From: Bacteroidaceae bacterium
GTDB taxonomy: Bacteria > Bacteroidota > Bacteroidia > Bacteroidales > Bacteroidaceae
Assembly (NCBI GenBank): GCA_017617635.1
Contig: JAFZVW010000065.1
Coordinates: 1-56,602 of the forward strand
Length of the DNA stretch: 56,602 nucleotides
Reading direction: 5' to 3'
In this document: piece after piece, positions 38,901 to 46,500 of the stretch
Numbering within the stretch: position 1 is the stretch's first letter
Layout of the letters: each line of letters opens with the position of its first letter
Translations under genes and position numbers: made by a program
Notes under the pieces: model-generated
What the model saw: only the letters and a program-made list of their open reading frames with translations
The model's database searches: none
What the model was told of the DNA's origin: nothing

Positions 38901-39778
38901 TAGTCGTCTGTCTCGTATAGTCTGTGTGCAAGGCATGACTGTACGGTTTGGGCAACTGCTCCGGTATAGGGTTCCTCGGTACTGATATCCTGACGCTGTC
39001 CGGCTTCTGTAAGGAAATACGTTGCCTGGCGTGCGTATGCGTTGAACACTCGCCTGACACCATTCCAATGGACAAGTCCGTTTCCCCAGAAAAGCAGGCT
39101 GCCGTCAGGTGCCGTATAGAGGGGGACTTCCTCGAGGTCGTCATAGTCGCTGTCCATATCGAACACTTCATTCTGCTGATGGCCTCCATAGCCATAGAGG
39201 TGAACCTTGGAGGGGTCTTTGAATCCCATTGAAGACAGGAACGAGGATGTCAGACGGTACATGCCGTCAGCAGTTATGTGGATGGTACGCCAGGTTCCCT
39301 GTGCCAGTACCGAATGGTCGGCATAGCGCTTGCCTGTGGCTTCGGACCTGAGGATTTCACGTGCCCTGGCATAACTGACCTTGGGGGTAGGGATGATGGA
39401 TATCTGTGCACTGAGCAGCTTGCGGTAGCGTCCGTGCTTCCTGATGATTGGCACGAAGCTGTAGTTCAGCAGGCCTGTTCCGCGGCTTACTGTTACGTAC
39501 TGTTCAATATCGAGGGTGTCGGAAATGAGCGAGCGGTATTTTCTGGCCAGTGCCGTTTCCCTGGGAGTAAGAGGGCCCCATACGGGATATTCGACTGCAA
39601 CGCGATACGTGCACAGGCGGTAGTTGCTCTCAAGGGGCACGACTTCGCTATAGACGGGTGCAACGGTATCTGCTGCTATGATATTCCAGTCAAGGCTGGT
39701 GATACGCTGCTGCGCACCAAGGGTGGCCGCCATGCAGACGGCAACAGACAACAGGCAGTATCGTATCAGGCTTCTCAC
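35960..39778 (-). CDS. porU: Type IX secretion system sortase PorU
   Basis: PorU cleaves the C-terminal signal of T9SS cargo and links the protein to A-LPS. The 1272-residue protein has a signal peptide (residues 1-21), an N-terminal domain, and a C25 (gingipain-type) peptidase domain. The catalytic pair is visible: His775 in NYTGHAS and Cys808 in YTAACDTQ, 33 residues apart, the same spacing as His211/Cys244 of gingipain RgpB. A beta-rich C-terminal part ends with a SLGNGIYAVRVTASYNGGKT-type domain. It heads the porU-porV-lipoprotein-cca unit. Confidence 0.93.
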   Translation of the reverse strand: MRSLIRYCLLSVAVCMAATLGAQQRITSLDWNIIAADTVAPVYSEVVPLESNYRLCTYRVAVEYPVWGPLTPRETALARKYRSLISDTLDIEQYVTVSRGTGLLNYSFVPIIRKHGRYRKLLSAQISIIPTPKVSYARAREILRSEATGKRYADHSVLAQGTWRTIHITADGMYRLTSSFLSSMGFKDPSKVHLYGYGGHQQNEVFDMDSDYDDLEEVPLYTAPDGSLLFWGNGLVHWNGVRRVFNAYARQATYFLTEAGQRQDISTEEPYTGAVAQTVQSCLAHRLYETDDYAWFRGGRNLYDSNLFSGAYSRSYTLKDVNSLGNEKVMVSFTASKVITPLSVYVNDSLLGTRTIYPPGTFEAFAVGNMTNVNASGYAKGRTDWTFRLVTGNKTYSSNQITGRLDYIALNYTAPIELRNGYVQFGGGYSGTGEGTGTSANVTVSYAGATRFSNIAAGSPGVKVMRLGRRGRPATLVETGQNNGAAEFSVQDGTDDFIAFDPSYQFPLPTAGSSVANQDLHASDNADMVIIVPSGGLLTSQAQRLADAHAQYQGLKCMVVSADKIYNEFSSGTPDASAYRRFMKMLYDRGLSGGTAPRYLLLFGDCAWDNRMKSADWRSYSPNNYLLCCQSEESASDESAYCWEDYFGLMDDGEGGQPTKDVTDLGIGRFPVTTAEQARIMVDKTIDHLAATYAGVWKNDVLFVGDDGDDNEHMKQADQVAETLSKAAPDVDVRKVMLDSYVRRNEGLYYSYPEVHDIIGKAVTDGSLMINYTGHASTYLLSNERIVLLDDVKSWKSKRLPLWYTAACDTQPFDSRVENLGEQAVLCDGGGAVAFIGTTHTAFSTQNYYLNNFFCQNLMSCDASGNRYLLGDALRMAKSSMAEHPRDGNRPYNKLQYCLLGDPALLMGNPVAKVVLDSINGEELTGTQQLKAGGRVRLSGHVESKPGEADAQFSGTMAFRLYDNMETVTTRGNDGNEPFKYNVWNKEIISGSDSVRMGEFITEFVMPRDINYSDLPGRLVMYAVTSDNSREANGSSESFLVGGTSHELDTDTIGPSMYIYLNDKDFVNGDIVNPSPLFVAELSDEAGIQSSGNGLGHDLELIIDGLPSRTYNLNSSFIPNVGDYTCGTVCFADIAELEPGAHTLSFRAWDMLNNTTVKTLDFVVGHDLEPEILNLVLENDVLSGSTIFHIAYNYPGLTCHFKLEVFSITGMLQYRHEFDASDGHGVISVPWSCCNGSGASLGNGIYAVRVTASYNGGKTHSRQKKFVLWRNN

Positions 39779-39805
39779 TCTATTATAACGTACGACCTAC
39801 GTATT

Positions 39806-40459
39806 TTATTTTACGTTGAACTCCAGTACCTTGTCTCCGTCCAGATAACCGGTCAGGTGATCGTCGATGTGCACAGGCCCTACCCCGACGGGTGTTCCGG
39901 TGAATATCAAGTCTCCTGTCTTGAGGGTAAAGAAACTGCTGATGTAGCTGACCAGGCGGTCTGCGTCGTGTATCATCTGACTGCTGATGCCCGACTGCAC
40001 GGTAGTGCCGTTGATGTCAAGGCGGAACTCCATGCCGGCTTTCAGCAGGTCCGAAATATTGCTGAGTTCCACGGGGTTTCTGTTGGGCAACTGGCTGAAC
40101 TCCCTCCACTCGCCTATGACGGCACTTCCGTCAAAGCCCTTGGCCAGATCCCACGGAAGCCCGCGCTCGCGCATCCTGCGCTGTATGTCTCGGGCAGTGA
40201 AGTCTATGCCTACGGTAACGGCATCGTAATAGCGGTGGGCAAAGCGCTGGCTGATGCTGCGCCCCATGCGTGATATGCGGACGACAAGTTCGGTCTCGTA
40301 CTCGCACTTCCGGGTAAAATCGGGAATAAAGAACGGCCTGCCGCGATTGACAAGCGCACTGTCACACTTGGTAAAGACAACGGGCTCGGACGAGGTCCCG
40401 ATATTCCCCAGCTCTGCTATGTGCTCGCGGTAGTTACCAACTACACCGAATATCTTCAT
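39806..40459 (-). CDS. Fumarylacetoacetate hydrolase family protein
   Basis: A 217-residue FAH-fold enzyme: MKIFGVVGNYREHIAE start, RPFFIPDFTRKCEYETELVVRI with the metal-binding glutamates, GIDFTARDIQ, and the C-terminal GDLIFTGTPVGVGPV motif. Relatives include acylpyruvases and oxaloacetate decarboxylase/tautomerase; the substrate is unclear. The ATG at 40459 is chosen because the promoter (40478-40509) lies directly upstream; a longer frame reaching 40522 runs through the tsf terminator. Confidence 0.9.
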   Translation of the reverse strand: MKIFGVVGNYREHIAELGNIGTSSEPVVFTKCDSALVNRGRPFFIPDFTRKCEYETELVVRISRMGRSISQRFAHRYYDAVTVGIDFTARDIQRRMRERGLPWDLAKGFDGSAVIGEWREFSQLPNRNPVELSNISDLLKAGMEFRLDINGTTVQSGISSQMIHDADRLVSYISSFFTLKTGDLIFTGTPVGVGPVHIDDHLTGYLDGDKVLEFNVK

Positions 40460-40477
40460 CGCTTTTTCCTTTTGTGG

Positions 40478-40509
40478 CAAAATTACACAAAAAAAGCGGA
40501 TTAGCCAAA
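40478..40509 (-). promoter_or_regulatory. Promoter of the FAH-family gene, inside the tsf terminator
   Basis: On the minus strand TTTG (40506-40509), 20 bases, TAATTTTG (40478-40485). The -33 box lies in the loop of the tsf terminator hairpin. The predicted start is about 14 bases before the ATG at 40459. Confidence 0.65.
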
Positions 40510-40522
40510 ACGGCCAATCCAC
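40489..40522 (-). terminator. Rho-independent terminator of tsf
   Basis: On the minus strand GTGGATTGGCC (40512-40522) pairs with GGCTAATCCGC (40496-40506), and seven T follow (40489-40495). Strong stem with a five-base loop, just after the tsf stop. Confidence 0.85.
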
Positions 40523-40545
40523 TTTTTATGACTTGAAGGAGAGAA

Positions 40546-41538
40546 TTACTCAGCCTTCAGAGTGAAACGCTTCATATCCACGATAGCGAGATCCTTGTCT
40601 ACGCTCTGCAGATACTGGGCAACGCTCATGTTCTTGTCCCAGATGTACTCCTGGGAAAGCAGGCAGCTTTCCTTGAGGAACTTGTTCAGACGGCCCTTTG
40701 CAATGTTCTGGATCATTGCCTCGTTCAGGTTAGCAGCCTTCTCGGCACTTACCTTGGCAATAATCTCCTTGACTGCAACAACGTCCTCGGCGGTAATCCA
40801 ACCCTTTGTCTGGTTAGACTCCATGTGATCCTCGCTGTCGAAGTGTGCAGGGTTGTAGCCTGCCTTCTTGATAGCTGCCTCTACAGCCTTCTGAATCTGC
40901 TCGGCCTTGGTCTTCTCGATAGCAACGGCAATCTCGTTGTCCTTTACGGACTGGGGAACACCGCTCTCGTCGATGGCAACAGGAGCAGCACTGGCAATCT
41001 GCATGGCAATGTTCTTGCCGCAGTCCTCGTCAGCAACCTCCTTGTTGAAGGCAAGCATGGTGCACAGACCATTGCGGTTCATGTGGTTGTATGTGGCGAT
41101 GCATGCACCCTCGATAGTGCAGTAGCCGTCAAGCTCCATCTTCTCGCCGGTGATACCGCTGCGCTCGGTAACAGCGTCCTGAACGGTACCGTTACCCATT
41201 GGCAGAGCCTTGACCTCGTCCAGGGTCTTGCACTTTGCAGCAACGGCAGCATCCAGAATCTGCTGGGTCAGGGCTACGAAGTCTGCATTGTTGGCTACGA
41301 AGTCGGTCTCGCACTTCAGGGCGATAATGGCAGCAAAACCGCCATCAGCCTTTACCAGCACACAACCTTCTGCAGCCTCGCGGTCACTACGCTTTGCAGC
41401 CACGGCAGCACCCTTCTTGCGCAGGTATGCCACTGCTCCGTCCATATCATCGCTCTCGGCCAAAGCCTTCTTGCAGTCAGCCAGACCGGCGCCGGTCATT
41501 GCACGGAGCTTTTTGATTTCAGTCATTGTAACTTCCAT
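40546..41538 (-). CDS. tsf: Elongation factor Ts
   Basis: EF-Ts exchanges GDP for GTP on EF-Tu. The 330-residue product has the N-terminal UBA-like domain (KKLRAMTGAGLADCKKALAE), the ALKCETDFVANN core motif near residue 74 and a coiled/dimerisation region. It is longer than E. coli EF-Ts (283) as usual in Bacteroidetes. The start MEVTMTEI resembles the M-x-V-T-M-x-x-I start of relatives. It lies 47 bases after rpsB. Confidence 0.97.
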   Translation of the reverse strand: MEVTMTEIKKLRAMTGAGLADCKKALAESDDMDGAVAYLRKKGAAVAAKRSDREAAEGCVLVKADGGFAAIIALKCETDFVANNADFVALTQQILDAAVAAKCKTLDEVKALPMGNGTVQDAVTERSGITGEKMELDGYCTIEGACIATYNHMNRNGLCTMLAFNKEVADEDCGKNIAMQIASAAPVAIDESGVPQSVKDNEIAVAIEKTKAEQIQKAVEAAIKKAGYNPAHFDSEDHMESNQTKGWITAEDVVAVKEIIAKVSAEKAANLNEAMIQNIAKGRLNKFLKESCLLSQEYIWDKNMSVAQYLQSVDKDLAIVDMKRFTLKAE

Positions 41539-41585
41539 CGTACTATCCTATTTTTTAGTTTGACGTTAGTGTTTTGACCACCTGA

Positions 41586-42362
41586 TTACTCAGCAGCCTG
41601 CTCCTCTTCTGCAGGAGTCTCTTCCTTCTTCTCAGCCTTCTTTGTCTCCTTCTGAGCCTCGTCAGCCTTCTCGGCCTTGCGCTCCTCCAGGCCCTCGGCA
41701 ACTGCACCGCATACTACATTCAGTATTGCCTCGATGCTGCTGCTTGCGTCATCGTTTGCAGGGATGACGAAATCTACGGGGTTGGGATTGGAGTTTGTAT
41801 CCACGATACCGAATACGGGGATACCCAGACGGTTAGCCTCGGCTACAGCGATGTGCTCCTTCATAACGTCGACAACGAACAGTGCGCTGGGAAGACGTGT
41901 CAGGTCGGCGATAGATCCCAGGTTCTTCTCCAGCTTTGCACGCTGGCGGGTAACCTGAAGCATCTCGCGCTTTGAAAGATTGCTGTATGTGCCGTCTGCT
42001 GTCAGCTTGTCGATAGTAGCCATCTTCTTCACAGCCTTGCGGATTGTGGGGAAGTTGGTCAGCATACCACCGGGCCAGCGCTCGATAACATAGGGCATAT
42101 TGATGGACTGTGCCTTCTCGGCAACGATGTCCTTGGCCTGCTTCTTAGTTGCAACAAACAGAACCTTCTTACCGCTCTTGGCAATCTGCTTCATAGCCTC
42201 TGCAGCAGTTTCAACCATACCTACGGTCTTGTGAAGGTCGATGATGTGGATACCGTTCATCTCCTTGAAGATATAAGGAGCCATTGCAGGATTCCACTTT
42301 CTCTTGAGGTGACCGAAATGACAGCCAGCCTCCAACAGTGTCTCAAATGATGTTCTAGACAT
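41586..42362 (-). CDS. rpsB: 30S ribosomal protein S2
   Basis: S2 joins late to the small subunit and is needed with S1 for mRNA binding. The 258-residue product has LLEAGCHFGHLKRKWNPAM near the N-terminus and the PGGMLTNFPTIRKAV motif. The C-terminal 35 residues are a Lys/Glu/Ala-rich tail. It is preceded by a 130-base gap with a hairpin and followed by tsf. Confidence 0.97.
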   Translation of the reverse strand: MSRTSFETLLEAGCHFGHLKRKWNPAMAPYIFKEMNGIHIIDLHKTVGMVETAAEAMKQIAKSGKKVLFVATKKQAKDIVAEKAQSINMPYVIERWPGGMLTNFPTIRKAVKKMATIDKLTADGTYSNLSKREMLQVTRQRAKLEKNLGSIADLTRLPSALFVVDVMKEHIAVAEANRLGIPVFGIVDTNSNPNPVDFVIPANDDASSSIEAILNVVCGAVAEGLEERKAEKADEAQKETKKAEKKEETPAEEEQAAE

Positions 42363-42467
42363 GTAACTTTTTTCTTTTAATTGTTTACTTTCCTTTTAAT
42401 TCGTTTTCGCGAACCAACCTGCCGGTAATCTATTATTATATATATTATGTATAAAAAGAGTCCGGCC

Positions 42468-42484
42468 GGTTTAGATGCTAAACC
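42468..42484 (-). promoter_or_regulatory. Hairpin in the rpsI-rpsB gap (possible attenuator or leader)
   Basis: On the minus strand GGTTTAG-CAT-CTAAACC is a perfect 7-bp stem with a three-base loop directly after the rpsI stop. About 10 bases later T5 occurs (42453-42457). The distance is too long for a classic terminator. It may be a partial terminator or part of an rpsB leader. Confidence 0.35.
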
Positions 42485-42492
42485 TGTTCCAA

Positions 42493-42879
42493 TTAGCGCT
42501 TGCTGAACTGGAAGCGACGACGTGCCTTTGGACGACCCGGCTTCTTACGCTCTACCTCACGGGCATCACGTGTCATGAAGCCCTCGGCACGCAGAGCCTT
42601 CTTGTCCTCGGCGTTGATTTTCACCAGTGCGCGTGCGATAGCCAGACGCAGAGCCTGACTCTGGCCTGTGTAGCCGCCACCCTGGAGATTAACCTTGATA
42701 TCATATTTCTCTGCGCAGTCCAAAGTAGTCAGAGGCTGCTTAACGACATACTGCAGAATAGTGCTTGGGAAGTACTCTGTCAAGTCACGCTTGTTGATGG
42801 TGATCTTGCCGCTACCTTCCTGAACATATACGCGGGCTACTGCACTCTTGCGACGGCCCAAAGCATTTACTACTGCCAT
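42493..42879 (-). CDS. rpsI: 30S ribosomal protein S9
   Basis: S9 reaches with its C-terminal tail to the P-site tRNA. The 128-residue product starts MAVVNALGRRKSAVARVYV and ends GRPKARRRFQFSKR, both standard; the central GGGYTGQSQALRLAIARAL motif is present. It starts eight bases after rplM. Confidence 0.98.
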   Translation of the reverse strand: MAVVNALGRRKSAVARVYVQEGSGKITINKRDLTEYFPSTILQYVVKQPLTTLDCAEKYDIKVNLQGGGYTGQSQALRLAIARALVKINAEDKKALRAEGFMTRDAREVERKKPGRPKARRRFQFSKR

Positions 42880-42887
42880 AATATTTC

Positions 42888-43349
42888 TTACTTGTAGAGG
42901 TTAATATCGATTGTCTTTGGAGTCTGAGCCTCGTGCTTGTGCTCTGCACCCTGATAAACGTACAGGTTGCCCAGAATCTTGTCTGCCAGACGGTTCTTGG
43001 GCAGCATGCCCTTTACCGTACGGCGAATCAGCCTTTCATAGCCGTTCTTCTTTGCCAGGATGGTTTCGGGTGTTTCCATGCGCTGACCGCCGGGATAGCC
43101 TGTGTAACGCAGATATACCTTCTCGGTCATCTTGTTGCCTGTGATGACGATTTTGTCTGCATTGATGATGATTACATTGTCACCGCAGTCCACGTGGGGA
43201 GTGAACTCGGGCTTGTATTTACCTCTCAAGATCTTTGCCACCTTAGATGCCAGACGACCCAGGACCTGGCCTGTAGCGTCAACTACAACCCACTCCTTCT
43301 TTACGGTTGCCTTGTTGGCAGAGATGGTCTTGTAACTCAAAGTGTCCAT
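42888..43349 (-). CDS. rplM: 50S ribosomal protein L13
   Basis: L13 is an early assembly protein of the large subunit. I start it at the ATG at 43349 (MDTLSYKTISANKATV), the start typical for Bacteroidales L13, giving 153 residues; an upstream in-frame extension of eight residues is unlikely. Motifs: ATGQVLGRLASKVA, HVDCGDNVIIINADK, GMLPKNRLADKIL. Preceded by a leader of about 130 bases. Confidence 0.97.
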   Translation of the reverse strand: MDTLSYKTISANKATVKKEWVVVDATGQVLGRLASKVAKILRGKYKPEFTPHVDCGDNVIIINADKIVITGNKMTEKVYLRYTGYPGGQRMETPETILAKKNGYERLIRRTVKGMLPKNRLADKILGNLYVYQGAEHKHEAQTPKTIDINLYK

Positions 43350-43487
43350 TTTTGATTTCTTTGTTTGTTGCAATTAATTTCACTGTTCTTCGATACGATT
43401 CACGGACCACTGCCGAGGCCAATCGGACAGCTATCCACACGTATCACGGGACCCTTGTCCGGGGTTCCGTTGATAATAATCGGCGTG

Positions 43488-43518
43488 CAAAGGTAAGACT
43501 TTTCCTTTAACTGACAAA
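43488..43518 (-). promoter_or_regulatory. Promoter of the rplM-rpsI-rpsB-tsf run
   Basis: On the minus strand TTTG (43515-43518), 19 bases, TACCTTTG (43488-43495). Predicted start near 43483, leaving a leader of about 130 bases that contains a GGAC-AAGG-GTCC hairpin sequence and has no obvious small ORF. Confidence 0.75.
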
Positions 43519-43525
43519 CATTTCA

Positions 43526-43550
43526 GGGCCTTTTTTATGAAAAAGAGCCC
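43526..43550 (-). terminator. Possible terminator of the C10 protease gene
   Basis: GGGC (43526-43529) and GCCC (43547-43550) flank an A/T-rich complementary stretch (CTTTTTT and AAAAAGA). It lies 20 bases past the protease stop. No T-run follows the stem, so the call is weak. Confidence 0.3.
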
Positions 43551-43571
43551 CAAAAAGTCTGTCACTAACAG

Positions 43572-46500
43572 TTATTTGACCATTACTTTCCTGCCGTTAA
43601 CTATATACAGGCCGCGAACCGGACGGTTTACACGGCGTCCCTGCAGGTCATGGAAGACACTGCCGTCAGCACTTGCCCCGACATCGGATATACCTGTCGG
43701 ATTCTCGACAGTCAGCGTACCGCTGACATAGGTAATCTCGTAGTTCTGTGTCTCTGCTCCGGATATGCGTATCTCGTATGTTCCGGCAGGACTCTCGGGC
43801 GTGGCATCGCACTCAAGCACTGGCTGCTGCAACAGTATGTCATTTATCTTCTCGCTGTTGCGCAGGGTCGAATTGGTAAACTCGAACACCGGATTCTCCT
43901 CACCTACGTTGCGCTTGTATGACTTTGCCGTGAGGGTTAGCGGAGTACGGTTTATCTTCATGACACCGTTCTGCAGTACGACACCAGGTGTTGTAATGGT
44001 GCCTGCTGCCACGACAATGGGATATTCGCCCGCAGGAGACCTCAGCACAGTCTCGCATGACAGAGCAGGAGCACCGTTTACCGGAGCGCCTGTAACCGTA
44101 AATGTGAGTGAGGGATTGTTACGCCCGTACAGACGCTCCAATTCATTGGCGCTGACAACGGGAGTACCGGTGAATTCGGTAATAGACGCACTGCCCCAAG
44201 TAGCATCTGCAGAATAAGCCTGAATCTGCGATGCAGGCACGAAGAGACGTATCTTGTTCATCGTCAGCGACGAACTGGAGGCATCAACCACGTCTGGCGA
44301 CAGCACCGCAATGTATTTCAGTCCAGAGCAGCTGTAGAACGCCTTCTGCCCTATCGTCGCAACATTCTGCGGGATGTATATCGAAGTCAGTGCAGTACAG
44401 CCGCGGAATGACTCGTCGTCTATGCTGGTGAGCGATGTAAAGTAGCGAAGCTCGTCAAAGCTCTTCATACTGGCGGCACTGCGGAAAGTATTGCCAAGCG
44501 ACGTAACCGCTGCTGCTTCCTCCTGGCTTATTTCGCCGTCATCGTCGTCGTCCCATCTGCCAATTGCTATCGATGCCGCATTGGTGTCTGCAAAGTCAAT
44601 GTAATGCAATTTGCCGCGCAACGACCCTATAGCTCCGTCTATTTCCTCCTCGGTGCTCTGGAAGTTGTCATATACTGCCTGCTCGGCTGTTACATCGAAC
44701 GACTTGCTGCGGGCCTTTCCTATCAGTTCCTTCAGATGCTCGGTCTTGTCATAGAATGCCCTGGCGGCATTGACCTCGTCCACACTGATGAATGCCCACT
44801 GGCAGTTAAGCGGACTGCTCTCGTAGTTGATATCCCAGTACAATCCATAGGTATACGTGGTATAATAACTGATGTGACCGATATTCGTTCCCAGATATTC
44901 CCCGTTTGTATAATCTGAATCAGTTTCGGGGACCTGCAGGGTGAAAACTCCTTCCTTGCCGTCGACAGGAGCCAGTTTCCAGTATGTCGACGAGTTTACC
45001 GTACCGTCCACGAAGCATGCCTTTACGCCCTCACCTACCTTTGTGTCAGTACTTAGACGCTTCAGCACCTTGTTGGTACTGTTTCCCGTTTCCTCGGAGT
45101 ACAGGTAGTATGTACCTTCAGGCATCGAGCTGGTGCGCTTCAGCCGGTATATCATGCCCTTGCTGCCCACTACTGCCTGCGTGCCGTATGCCTCGCCGCG
45201 AGTAATGCTTCTCTTCAGTCCCAGGTTGTAGATATAGTACTCGGTATCAGCCTGAGGCTCAGTTGTATATTCTGCAGCTGCCTGTGCACGCATCTCAACT
45301 ATTGTGCCGAAGTCCTTCCACACCTCGGCATTCTCATACAGGGCCTTGGAACCATACGGTACATACAGTGTGGCACTTGCCAGGGCAGATGCTGAGAACA
45401 CGTTACTGCCCATGGCTATCGTTGAGGGATCTGTCACGTATATACGGAATTCCTTTATAGCATTGTCGTTGTAGAAGGCCTTGTCGGCTATGTTGTAGAC
45501 AAGGCTGCCGACAGACACCGTCTCAAGCTTCGTACATCCGTCGAAAGCCTGGGCGGATATTATCCTCAACCTATCCGGCATGGACACATTGCGCAGTGAA
45601 GTACAGCCGCGGAACGCCATCTCAGCCAGCTCCTCCATACCCGTGAAATAGGACAGGTCACTGAGGTCTGTTACATTGGTATTGCCGTAGAACACCGTCT
45701 TGATATCCGATACCGCAGCAGCCTCGGATATACTGATTTCCCCGTCATTGTTTGCGTCGAAGTTTGCAAGTGCAACACTGCGCACCGCCTGGTCGGCAAA
45801 GTCAATCAGCTGCAGTTTGGCACGCATTCTGCGACAGCACTTGAGCAAGTCATCCGTCGAAGCCTCCATATTGTCGTACTTTTCCTGCTCGTATGCAACA
45901 GCTAGCCCCTGGCTATTGCCTGCATCCAGAAGTTTCTTCAATTCCATGGCAGCCTGATAGTTCGCTGCACGGGCCTCGTCATAGGGCACAAGCATCCACT
46001 GACAGTTGAGCGGATAGTCTGCATACACTATGTCGCTATAAATGCCATACGTAGGCGTGGCGGCATTGCTCATGTGCGTTGTCTGTACGCCCAGGAACTG
46101 CGAAGATGAATATCCCGACTGCGTGCTTGGCATCTGCATGGTATAGACATTGTCAGTACCGTCCACCAGCGCCATTTTCCAATAGCCATTGCTCGCGTCA
46201 CTCGTTGCACCGTCCACGAAGCATGCACTTATGCCCATGCCCACCTTGGTGTCAGAGCTTGAACGGAACAGTATGTGCTTGCTGCTGTTGCCAGTGTCGT
46301 CCGAGTACAGGTAATACACATTGGCGGCCATGCCCGATGTACGGCGCAGTTCAAAGCGCATCGGGCTGTCAGTGTCATCCACTATGGCCTGTGTGCCGTA
46401 TGCCTCACCCTTGGTCAGATAGCGGCCCATACCCACGTTGTAGACATAGAACTTAGTATTCAAAGCCAACGGCGAATAGATTCCATGTGCCAAGGTTCGC

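Noticed and set aside
39278-40273. Plus-strand open frame of 331 codons across the porU start and the FAH gene
   Set aside because: It covers two well-supported genes on the other strand and has no recognisable features.
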